Position numbers and translations under genes: made by a program
The notes under the pieces: generated by a model
What the model was told of the DNA's origin: nothing
Databases searched by the model: none
The model's input: the letters and a program-made list of their open reading frames with translations, nothing else
In this document: positions 17,627 to 24,654 of the stretch, piece after piece
Layout of the letters: every line of letters starts with the position of its first letter
Numbering within the stretch: position 1 is the first letter of the stretch
NCBI GenBank assembly: GCA_009911065.1
Contig: QXWR01000019.1
Coordinates: forward strand, 26,466-90,465
DNA: 64,000 bases
Source: Clostridiaceae bacterium
Lineage (GTDB): Bacteria > Bacillota > Clostridia > Lachnospirales > Lachnospiraceae
Direction of reading: 5' to 3'

Positions 17627-18241
17627 ATCGAACAGCGCGAGGGGCGTATCCTGCGCCAAGGGAACCAGTTTAAGAGCATGAAGATTTTTAAGTATGTGAC
17701 GAAAGGAACCTTTGACGCCTACAACTGGGGGCTAATCGAGAACAAGCAGAAATTCATCGGCCAGATGATGAGTGGCAAGAACCCCTCCCGTTCCTGCGAG
17801 GACGTGGACGAGGCCACCCTCTCCTATGCTGAGGTGAAGGCACTGGCCTCCGGCGACCCACGTATTATGGAAAAGACGGACTTAGACGGCCAGGTGACAA
17901 AGCTGAAGCTGCTGAAGGCGAACCATGAGAGCCAGCGATACGCTCTGGAGGACAAGCTGATCAAGTCCTTCCCCCAGGAGACGGAACTTACGGAGAAATC
18001 GGAACGGTTGAGTGTCCTCAATGTTGCGCTGAATATCGGCGGCAAGGATAAGCCCAGGGACAAGGAGGAACGGCAGGCCCGTGACAGAAAGACTTCTATC
18101 AAGCGGCTCCTGCACCGCATGGGAATGGAATCCGCCGCTAGCTCCGCTGCTCCCAGGAAAGAAAAAGACATGGAGACTTTTAGGGCTTTCCGTGTCCGGA
18201 TTTTTATCTATACAAAAGTAAGTACATTGAGGTATAATTAA
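17627..18241 (+). pseudogene. 3' remnant of an SNF2-type helicase/methylase of an integrative element
   Basis: The frame IEQREGRILRQGNQ, KYVTKGTFDAYNWG, ENKQKFIGQMMSGK and YAEVKALASGDPRI is the C-terminal end of the very large helicase proteins carried by conjugative transposons of gut Clostridia. An in-frame stop at 17615 and the lack of any helicase core upstream show that only the last about 180 codons remain. The last part (METFRAFRVRIFIYTK) runs into unrelated AT-rich DNA. Base composition is visibly GC-richer than the flanking sequence, a sign of transfer. Not expected to be functional. Confidence 0.7.
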
Positions 18242-18321
18242 AATGGTACCAAAATCTATTACTGATGAACCTATATATCTTGTCAAATAATTTATATCGA
18301 AAGAACAAATTAGATAAAAAT

Positions 18322-18709
18322 ATGGAATTAAAAACAATAAAACAACATTATGTACCTCAATTTTATCTAAGAAATTTTGAAGATAAACAACATAAACTTT
18401 ATGTATATAATCGTCAAGTACCCGTTTTCCCAGAAACGGTTTCAAAAATAAATCGCTTATACCAAAAAGGTAGTCAAGAACAGTTTCAATTTCTCATTTC
18501 ACACAGCAATAGTGTGTTGAGAAGTGTTTTACAATGACCAACCAAAAGATTACATAATAAAATTGCTTGAATAATACATTGATATGAGTGATTCAAATGT
18601 AGTGAATTTTAATCTTATGCGTGTATTTATTTATTGCCTTATTTTGGAACGTTCAGATATTCCAAAAGATGTTAGAAAGAAAATTGTTGAAAAGTTGTTT
18701 CATATATGA
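18322..18709 (+). pseudogene. Broken DUF4238-like gene
   Basis: MELKTIKQHYVPQFYLRNF followed by KLYVYNRQ is the N-terminus of DUF4238 proteins (QHYVPQFYLRNF is their hallmark). The frame stops at 18537. After a gap, another frame reads SNVVNFNLMRVFIYCLILER and ends at 18709, possibly the remains of the middle or C-terminal part. The region is much more AT-rich than the helicase remnant next to it. DUF4238 function is unknown; members are often in mobile or defence-rich regions. Confidence 0.55.
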
Positions 18710-18827
18710 GACAGACATGGATTATATATAGTGAAATCTATTCATAATCTTATAATCTGACTATATAAAACGCTTATTCACAGATACAATAAAAAGGCGT
18801 TTAAGACTTCAAAGAGGAGGATATTGC

Positions 18828-19841
18828 ATGAATGGTTTAGAAGCAAGTTATCTTAACGATTTTGAAAAGATCCGGCAGTTCATTGAGCAGGCCAAAAATG
18901 AAGCAGCCAGCCAGGTAAACGGAGCTGTCATCAGCTTATATTGGAATATCGGGAAATTTGTTTCAGAAAAGACGCAAAAAGAAGGCTGGGGGCGCTCCAC
19001 GGTAAAACAGCTTTCACAATATATCTTATCGAAAGAACCTGGTATTCGAGGATATTCAGCGCAAAATATCTGGCGAATGAAGCAGTTCTTTGAAACCTAT
19101 CAGGACAAGCCAGAATTCAGCGCATTATTGCGGGCGAATACATGGTCGAACAATCTTCATATCATGTCAAAAACAAAGACAGACGAAGAAAAAGAGTTTT
19201 ACCTGAAACTGGCAGCCAAAGAAAAATATAAGGCACGAGAACTGGAAAGACAGATTGACAGCGGATATTACGAGCGTCTGCTCCTCTCCGATGGGAAAGC
19301 GCCGTCAGGGATTCGTCATACGGAAAATACTGGCATGATACGTGACTTATATATGCTGGAATTTTTAAATTTACAAGAGCCTTATAAGGAATTTGACCTG
19401 AAACAAGCTATTTTAAAAAACATGAAACAGTTTCTATTAGAATTTGGACGTGACTTCATTTTTATGGGGGAAGAATACCATTTGCAGGTCGGAAAACATG
19501 ACTATTTTGTCGATCTCTTATTTTTTCACCGTGAATTACAATGTCTGGTTGCCATTGACCTGAAAATTGATGATTTCAAACCAGAGTATCTGGGTAAAAT
19601 GGAATTTTATCTGGAAGCCTTAGACCGTGATATAAAAAAACTCCATGAAAATCCAAGCGTTGGCATTATTCTGTGCAAAAGCAAAGATGAAGACGTGGTA
19701 GAATACGCTTTAAGTCGTAACATGACTTCCACCATGATCTCTGAGTATCGCACAAAGCTAATCAGCAAAGAAATTTTACGAAAAAAACTAGATGAATTAT
19801 ATGAAGCGGCAGACGAAAGCCAAAACTCTCAACAGTGTTGA
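18828..19841 (+). CDS. DUF1016 / PDDEXK nuclease domain protein (YhcG type, 337 aa)
   Basis: N-terminal DUF1016_N helical domain (SLYWNIGKFVSEKTQKEGWG, STVKQLSQYI, GYSAQNIWRMKQFFETY, LRANTWSNNLHIMSKTKTD) and C-terminal PD-(D/E)XK nuclease-like domain with FVDLLFFHRELQCLVAIDLKID carrying the D...D-x-K core. Full length. AGGAGG 8 bases before the ATG. YhcG-type proteins occur near mobile elements and restriction loci; the role is unsettled. It sits between mobile remnants, and the decayed N-terminal part of a second DUF1016 gene lies 90 bases downstream on the opposite strand. Confidence 0.88.
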   Translation: MNGLEASYLNDFEKIRQFIEQAKNEAASQVNGAVISLYWNIGKFVSEKTQKEGWGRSTVKQLSQYILSKEPGIRGYSAQNIWRMKQFFETYQDKPEFSALLRANTWSNNLHIMSKTKTDEEKEFYLKLAAKEKYKARELERQIDSGYYERLLLSDGKAPSGIRHTENTGMIRDLYMLEFLNLQEPYKEFDLKQAILKNMKQFLLEFGRDFIFMGEEYHLQVGKHDYFVDLLFFHRELQCLVAIDLKIDDFKPEYLGKMEFYLEALDRDIKKLHENPSVGIILCKSKDEDVVEYALSRNMTSTMISEYRTKLISKEILRKKLDELYEAADESQNSQQC

Positions 19842-19866
19842 GAGAATTTCAAAAATAAAATCTGAC

Positions 19867-19908
19867 ATAGCAGCCACGAAATGTAATCGTTCTGTGGCTG
19901 CTGCTATT
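19867..19908 (+). terminator. Hairpin after the DUF1016 gene
   Basis: Stem AGCAGCCAC (19869-19877) / GTGGCTGCT (19894-19902), followed by GCTATTTTAC. A weak U-tract. Confidence 0.5.
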
Positions 19909-19930
19909 TTACAGAAAGGAGCCGCCCAAA

Positions 19931-20275
19931 TCAGAGACTGCCAGCGCCGCCCGACAGGTACGCCTTTTTGGCTGCACCATAACCTCCATCTGGTGCTGGA
20001 ACAAATGGCGGATTTTCTTCCAATTGCCTAAACACTGTTTCCGTTTTTTCGATTGCAAATCGCCTATACACTGTTTCGGCAATTCGATCTTCATAATTCA
20101 AATAAAAACGTCTGAAAAATTCTAAATTTGCCTTTGAAAAACCTCTGCCAAACTTTTCTGTTAAGTGATCAGACAAAGTTTTTATAACCCTTTTCCCATA
20201 TTGAGCACGCTCCTGTCCTTCCTGCTATACCTCTACAATCCATTTTCCAAGGGAATAATATGTCATAAAGCTGCA
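19931..20275 (-). pseudogene. Decayed DUF1016 N-terminal fragment
   Basis: Reading the minus strand gives YYSLGKWIVEV, an in-frame TAG at 20227-20225, then QEGQERAQYGKRVIKTLSDH, TEKFGRGFSKANLEFFRRFY and RQLEENPPFVPAPDG. This is the N-terminal domain of a DUF1016 protein of a different subgroup from the intact neighbour. There is no nuclease domain and no start codon. The 20276-20633 stretch beyond holds nothing I can recognise. Confidence 0.65.
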
Positions 20276-20633
20276 CCAAGTTTACCTATTTTACAACAAG
20301 CTGTCTTGTATATTGTATTAAATCAATCGAATTTACAATCAATGTATCCAACAACTGATTTGTTTCTATCATTTCATTTTGTTGTCCATCCAGTCTCCTT
20401 CCAATCTATTTCACCCTATGGGATAAATACTACGCCTTACTCTTGCTATTTTGGGGCACTTCCTTTTTCCCTGTCATATATTCGTAAAGTTCCATGTTAT
20501 CTGGTATGTAAAGGCAAACATTGATTTGGTTCCGGTTTACTAGCTGAGTCACTGGGATATAACAGAATTTCTTTGCGAATTGTGCGTTCTGAAAAGCACA
20601 ATGCTGAAATGCCACCCAATAGTCATACCTTCA
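20276..20633. other. Gene-poor stretch, no recognisable content
   Basis: Short frames on both strands without ribosome-binding sites. Probably decayed sequence at the edge of the mobile region. Confidence 0.5.
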
Positions 20634-20667
20634 CAAAAAAACGGCATAGCCACGAAGACTATACCGT
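20634..20667 (-). terminator. Terminator of the secreted protein gene
   Basis: Minus strand ACGGTATAG ... CTATGCCGT followed by seven T. A second, 10-bp stem (TCGTACCCTT 20688-20697 / AAGGGTACGA 20712-20721) lies between it and the gene's stop codon. Confidence 0.7.
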
Positions 20668-20758
20668 AATTTGATACATAGATGCCCTCGTACCCTTTGC
20701 TTCCTTATGTGAAGGGTACGAAAGCAGGTATTTTTTATTCATAGGCATGTAAAAACAA

Positions 20759-21439
20759 TTAAGCCTCATCGGAAGGAAACAGAACAATCTTCTGAACATT
20801 TCCTTCTTCCCCAGTCCAAATCAGACAAGTGCTGGCTTCTTTCACGTCAGAAAGCATTACAATATTTCTTGTCAAGAATGGCAGAATCTGGCAGTCTGCA
20901 GGGATAACATAAGAAACCTCGTCTACACTTTCCAACTTCCAGCTTCCGTCTTCCTGCTGCTCCATGGACTTTACCTCAACATAGTCAGGAGCTTTCCGGT
21001 CCTGTGGAACCTGACAGATCACCAACTGAGCCGTGGTCATAGGAGGAAGGCTCATGGTCATAGCCGGACCAATATAAGCATAAATTACATCCCCTACTTT
21101 AATCTGATCTAAATCTACCGGATATCCGTTCTCTCCATCCAGCACCTTGGAGTATTCTTCACTGATATTTAATATAATCTCTCCAGCAAACGATGCCCCG
21201 GACTGATTGTCAATGCGGATGACTCCCTCTTCCACCCCCAGTACTGGACCCCATATGCGAATCTGATTGGAAACCGCTTCCAAATCCTCCACTGGTTTCA
21301 CTCCCGGTCCTACTTCTCTCTGCTGTCTGGTCTCTGTGGATTCCGTAACATCCTGAGCCTGAGCCAGCCCCACACAACCTAACACCATCAATCCTGTACA
21401 ACAAACTGCTGCCAATACGGTATTCTTAATTTTCTTCAT
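20759..21439 (-). CDS. Secreted or membrane-anchored protein of unknown function (226 aa)
   Basis: I do not recognise the family. Residues 1-30 are a signal sequence (MKKIKNTVLAAVCC, then LMVLGCVGLAQA). Either signal peptidase I cuts after AQA or the cysteine in VLGC is lipidated; the lipobox is imperfect. The mature part has two short beta-rich modules (RIWGPVLGVEEGVIRIDN and YVIPADCQILPFL). The long open frame begins at 21556, but GGAAGGA precedes the ATG at 21439, which also gives the proper signal peptide. It appears to be a single-gene unit with its own terminator. Confidence 0.65.
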   Translation of the reverse strand: MKKIKNTVLAAVCCTGLMVLGCVGLAQAQDVTESTETRQQREVGPGVKPVEDLEAVSNQIRIWGPVLGVEEGVIRIDNQSGASFAGEIILNISEEYSKVLDGENGYPVDLDQIKVGDVIYAYIGPAMTMSLPPMTTAQLVICQVPQDRKAPDYVEVKSMEQQEDGSWKLESVDEVSYVIPADCQILPFLTRNIVMLSDVKEASTCLIWTGEEGNVQKIVLFPSDEA

Positions 21440-21639
21440 ATCTACATTCCTTCCCTTCTGCATATTTACATATTTTGCATTTACATTTTGTTTCGGTTCC
21501 AAAGCCTTCCAGATGTGTCCATCTGTGGTTTGGAATGGTAATAGTATACCAGACAAAACCCTTAATTGCTATTGAAAAATGCAGACGTTTCTCTTACGAA
21601 TTTATTACCTCAAAACAATTACCATCATGTAAATTTCTT

Positions 21640-21813
21640 TTAGTTTGTCTGCTCCAATATCTGACGGATTTCATCTATACATCCTCCGCAGACGGTCCCT
21701 GCACCGGTGGTTTCCTGAATTTCCTCCACGGTCCTTGCACCGGCTTCTATGGCATCTTGAATCTCCCCGGCAGTCACTCCCATACAGTTACATACAATCT
21801 CGTCTCGGTCCAT
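21640..21813 (-). CDS. Bfd-like [2Fe-2S] protein (57 aa)
   Basis: Small ORF starting MDRDEIVCNCMGVTAGEI with a strong AGGAGGA 7 bases upstream. Cysteines 8, 10, 42 and 45 (CNC ... CGGC) match the C-x-C / C-x-x-C pattern of the BFD-like [2Fe-2S]-binding domain, here a stand-alone domain of the bacterioferritin-associated ferredoxin type. It ends EIRQILEQTN. Likely role: electron carrier or regulatory iron-sulfur protein. It lies between YitT and the secreted protein, all on the minus strand, each with sizeable gaps. A 10-base inverted repeat lies about 35 bases upstream. Confidence 0.85.
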   Translation of the reverse strand: MDRDEIVCNCMGVTAGEIQDAIEAGARTVEEIQETTGAGTVCGGCIDEIRQILEQTN

Positions 21814-21846
21814 TTGAATTTCCTCCTGAATATTTTTGACATTACA

Positions 21847-21878
21847 ACTTGTTTTACTAAAACGTGTTTAAAACAGGT
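21847..21878 (-). promoter_or_regulatory. Candidate operator upstream of the Bfd-like gene
   Basis: ACTTGTTTTA (21847-21856) and TAAAACAGGT (21869-21878) form an inverted repeat matching at 9 of 10 positions with a 12-base spacer. No regulator family is assigned. Confidence 0.35.
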
Positions 21879-21948
21879 TATACTTGTTACAGTATCTCCC
21901 AAACCTTGCTTTTTATCCCTACCATGCCTGCCATTTCATATGAAATGA

Positions 21949-22869
21949 TCAAATGTCTCCTGCCACCCGGGTAATCTTAAACCCTTCTCCATGTACCTCA
22001 TAGGACTCCATAACAATAATAAATGCCTCTGGCTCTGTCTCCCGAATCCTTCTTTGTATCTGATAAATGTCCTTGTTGCTGCCAGCCACCATGACCACCT
22101 CCTTCTGCCCATGATAATACCCGCCTTCTGCCTTCAAAAGGGTAGATCCCCGCATACAACACCGGTCAATTTCCCTGGCTACCTCTTTGCCGTGTTCTGT
22201 GACAATCAATGCCACCATACCTGCATTCATGCCAAGAATCACCTTGTCCACCACCACGGCAAAAAGCAGGTTAATGACCATCCCATAGACAATTCCGTCC
22301 ATATCCTGAAAAAGGATTCCTCCTGTCAAAATGATTCCCACATCTGACAAAAATGCAATCGTTCCCAAGTTCCAATGAGGGCGGACAGCCTTGATTGCCA
22401 GATTGATGAAATCAGAACCTCCGGTGGAAGATCCCCGCACGTAAATCATGGCATAGCCCATAGCCCCTACAGTTCCCGTAATGAGAGCTGCAACCATCCG
22501 GTCTCCCTCATAGACAGGCAAAAGGGGCGCCAGATAATCTAACATCAGAGAGGACAAAATCATACACCGAAAGGATTTTACCAGAAACCGTTTTCCAATC
22601 AGTTTTCCGCATATCACTGCCACTGGTATATTTAAAAGGATTGTGGACAATCCCATGGGAATCTGAAACAGCCGATACAAAATCATAGCAATTCCCGAAA
22701 ATCCGGTCATAGGAAATTCTGCCGACAGGGCCACATTATATGTGGTGACAGCCAAAAGCAGACTCCCCAATGCCTCCCACCCTATGTCTGCCCCTGTCGC
22801 TGCCCATTCTTCCAGATTGATTTTTCCCAACCTTCTCCTTACGATCCATTTATCTTTTCCATGTTCCAT
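21949..22869 (-). CDS. YitT family membrane protein (306 aa)
   Basis: DUF161/YitT family: five to six N-terminal helices (GSLLLAVTTYNVALSAEF, GFSGIAMILYRLF, MGLSTILLNIPV, GSSTGGSDFI) followed by a C-terminal cytoplasmic DUF2179 domain (VALIVTEHGKEVAREID, GCxxx-like RGSTLLKAEGGYYHGQKEVV, EAFIIVMESYEVHGEGF). Function is not established for the family; transport or nucleotide sensing is suspected. The ATG at 22869 has AGGAAGGG upstream. A strong hairpin with T-run lies about 95 bases upstream on the same strand. Confidence 0.9.
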   Translation of the reverse strand: MEHGKDKWIVRRRLGKINLEEWAATGADIGWEALGSLLLAVTTYNVALSAEFPMTGFSGIAMILYRLFQIPMGLSTILLNIPVAVICGKLIGKRFLVKSFRCMILSSLMLDYLAPLLPVYEGDRMVAALITGTVGAMGYAMIYVRGSSTGGSDFINLAIKAVRPHWNLGTIAFLSDVGIILTGGILFQDMDGIVYGMVINLLFAVVVDKVILGMNAGMVALIVTEHGKEVAREIDRCCMRGSTLLKAEGGYYHGQKEVVMVAGSNKDIYQIQRRIRETEPEAFIIVMESYEVHGEGFKITRVAGDI

Positions 22870-22959
22870 ACTCTGCCCTTCCTATAGTATCTGTCACAAT
22901 ATCTGCCATAGTTTAATTCAAACCTTGTTCTCTTTCCCTTTCAACATCGAATGTTAAAG

Positions 22960-23005
22960 AAAAAGCTTCGGAGAATTATAGGGATATAATTCGCCAAAGC
23001 TCTTT
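22960..23005 (-). terminator. Terminator-like hairpin upstream of yitT
   Basis: Arms 22962-22980 and 22985-23003 (AAAGCTTCGGAGAATTATA against TATAATTCGCCAAAGCTCTTT) pair with few mismatches around GGGA. On the minus strand the stem is followed by TTTTTCTTT. It lies in the divergent region of yitT and DUF362, where no gene ends, so it may be a leader attenuator or a block to antisense transcription. Confidence 0.55.
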
Positions 23006-23060
23006 CTGCTATTCATCGTAACAAAAAGAACCCCATCTGTCAAGCTTCTTTATCTTTTCA

Positions 23061-23089
23061 TTGACTTTCCGTCGGTCTCTGGTTATTAT
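23061..23089 (+). promoter_or_regulatory. Promoter of the DUF362 gene
   Basis: TTGACT (23061-23066), 17-base spacer, TATTAT (23084-23089); about 100 bases before the start codon. Confidence 0.6.
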
Positions 23090-23191
23090 ATTCTATGTTA
23101 CTGTTTACAGGGATCTACTTTACCTGCCCGGTAAACCGCAACACGTTTATTGCTGCATCATACAAATTTTCCACATGACAGGAGGTACATA

Positions 23192-24328
23192 ATGGAACCA
23201 TCCAAAGTATATTTTACTGACTTTCGTACTGCTGCTTTCGGTGACGGACTTCCCTCCAAACTGAAAAAGCTGATGAAAAAAGCCGGAATTGAAACCATAG
23301 ACATGGACGGCAAGTTTGTTGCCATCAAACTTCACTTTGGAGAGTTGGGCAACATTAGCTATCTGCGCCCCAACTATGCCCGCGCTGTGGCAGACCTGGT
23401 AAAAGAGCTGGGAGGCAAACCGTTCCTCACAGACTGCAATACCATGTATCCAGGAAGTCGGAAGAATGCCCTGGAACACCTGGAATGTGCATGGCAGAAC
23501 GGCTTCACTCCTCTGACCGTCGGCTGCCCCATTCTGATTGGCGACGGATTAAAAGGAACGGACGATGTAAGTGTTCCAGTGGAAGGGGGAGAATATGTAA
23601 CCGAAGCGAAGATTGGCCGCGCCATTATGGACGCAGATGTTTTTATCAGTCTGACTCATTTTAAAGGCCATGAGATGACTGGTTTTGGCGGCACAATCAA
23701 AAATGTTGGCATGGGCTGCGGTTCACGGGCCGGCAAAACGGAACAGCACTCCAACGGAAAGCCCCACATTGACGAGGCTCTGTGCCGGGGATGCCGTCGT
23801 TGTCTGAAAGAATGCGCCAACAACGGGCTGTTTTTCGAAGAAGACAAAAAGAAAATGGTGGTAAACCAGGATAACTGTGTGGGCTGCAGCCGCTGTCTGG
23901 GGGCATGTAATTTTGATGCCATTCAGTTTAACGACAGCAATGCCAACGAGATTTTAAACCGCAAAATGGCGGAATACACAAAAGCAGTAGTGGACGGACG
24001 CCCTTGTTTTCACATTTCCCTTATTGTGGATGTATCTCCCAACTGTGACTGCCATTGTGAAAATGACGCGCCGATTCTGCCTAATATTGGAATGTTTGCA
24101 TCCTTTGACCCCCTGGCTCTGGATCAGGCTTGCGTAGATGCTTGTCTTGCCGCCTCTCCTCTGCCAAACAGCCAGCTTGCTGACCACATGGCCAATCCCA
24201 GTTTCCATGACCACCATGACCATTTCCTTAACTCCTCCCCAGAGTCAGAATGGAAATCTTGTCTGGACCATGCAGAAAAGATCGGTCTTGGCAGCCGTCA
24301 GTACGAGCTGATCACCGTTACGATTTAA
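23192..24328 (+). CDS. DUF362 iron-sulfur protein with two 4Fe-4S clusters (378 aa)
   Basis: N-terminal DUF362 domain (VAIKLHFGELGNISYLRP, DCNTMYPGSRKNALEHL, FISLTHFKGHEMTGFGG) followed at about residue 190-240 by a bacterial ferredoxin domain with CRGCRRCLKEC and CVGCSRCLGAC, then the rest of DUF362 (FASFDPLALDQACVDACL). Cytosolic; likely an electron-transfer or corrinoid-related activity, but not established. The start is the ATG at 23192 with AGGAGG at 7 bases; 14 upstream in-frame codons are not used. The C-terminus is histidine-rich (FHDHHDHF). Confidence 0.9.
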   Translation: MEPSKVYFTDFRTAAFGDGLPSKLKKLMKKAGIETIDMDGKFVAIKLHFGELGNISYLRPNYARAVADLVKELGGKPFLTDCNTMYPGSRKNALEHLECAWQNGFTPLTVGCPILIGDGLKGTDDVSVPVEGGEYVTEAKIGRAIMDADVFISLTHFKGHEMTGFGGTIKNVGMGCGSRAGKTEQHSNGKPHIDEALCRGCRRCLKECANNGLFFEEDKKKMVVNQDNCVGCSRCLGACNFDAIQFNDSNANEILNRKMAEYTKAVVDGRPCFHISLIVDVSPNCDCHCENDAPILPNIGMFASFDPLALDQACVDACLAASPLPNSQLADHMANPSFHDHHDHFLNSSPESEWKSCLDHAEKIGLGSRQYELITVTI

Positions 24329-24356
24329 TATTGCAACAGAAACCGAAACCAAACCA

Positions 24357-24416
24357 AAACCGGAGCACAGATTATTAACAAATTGCCAAATTTTTATCTC
24401 TCTCGCTCCGGTTTCG
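24357..24416 (+). terminator. Possible long-loop terminator after DUF362
   Basis: AAACCGGAGC and GCTCCGGTTT pair around a loop of about 38 bases. There is no clean U-run, so support is weak. The rest of the 24329-24541 gap shows nothing else. Confidence 0.3.
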
Positions 24417-24541
24417 GATTGCAAAAACCGGACGAAAAAAGATTCGAAACTTATATAAGGCATTCACAGAATATGCCTTGCATGTTCATGGACAAATCTC
24501 TCCCCACTGGCCTCAATTTTTTATTTTTCTGAAACTGCCTC

Positions 24542-24570
24542 TTGCATTCTTCCTTCAAACCGACTATAAT
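24542..24570 (+). promoter_or_regulatory. nrdD promoter
   Basis: TTGCAT (24542-24547), 17-base spacer, perfect TATAAT (24565-24570). Confidence 0.7.
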
Positions 24571-24581
24571 AGGAGTCGTCG

Positions 24582-24628
24582 TCACTATATCTTGTGTTTT
24601 TACCACAGGTAATAACAATTTATAGTAA
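24582..24628 (+). promoter_or_regulatory. Two NrdR boxes upstream of nrdD
   Basis: Box 1 at 24582-24597 (TCACTATATCTTGTGT) matches the NrdR consensus ACACWATATATWGTGT at 14 of 16 positions. Box 2 at 24613-24628 (TAACAATTTATAGTAA) matches at 11 of 16. Their starts are 31 bases apart, the usual three-turn spacing, and both lie just downstream of the predicted transcription start, so NrdR with dATP would block transcription. Confidence 0.75.
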
Positions 24629-24654
24629 TATACGTTTTTATCCGGGAGGTTTAA

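Noticed and set aside
20430..20615. 61-codon minus-strand frame near the secreted-protein terminator
   Set aside because: No ribosome-binding site and no family resemblance; it lies in decayed sequence.
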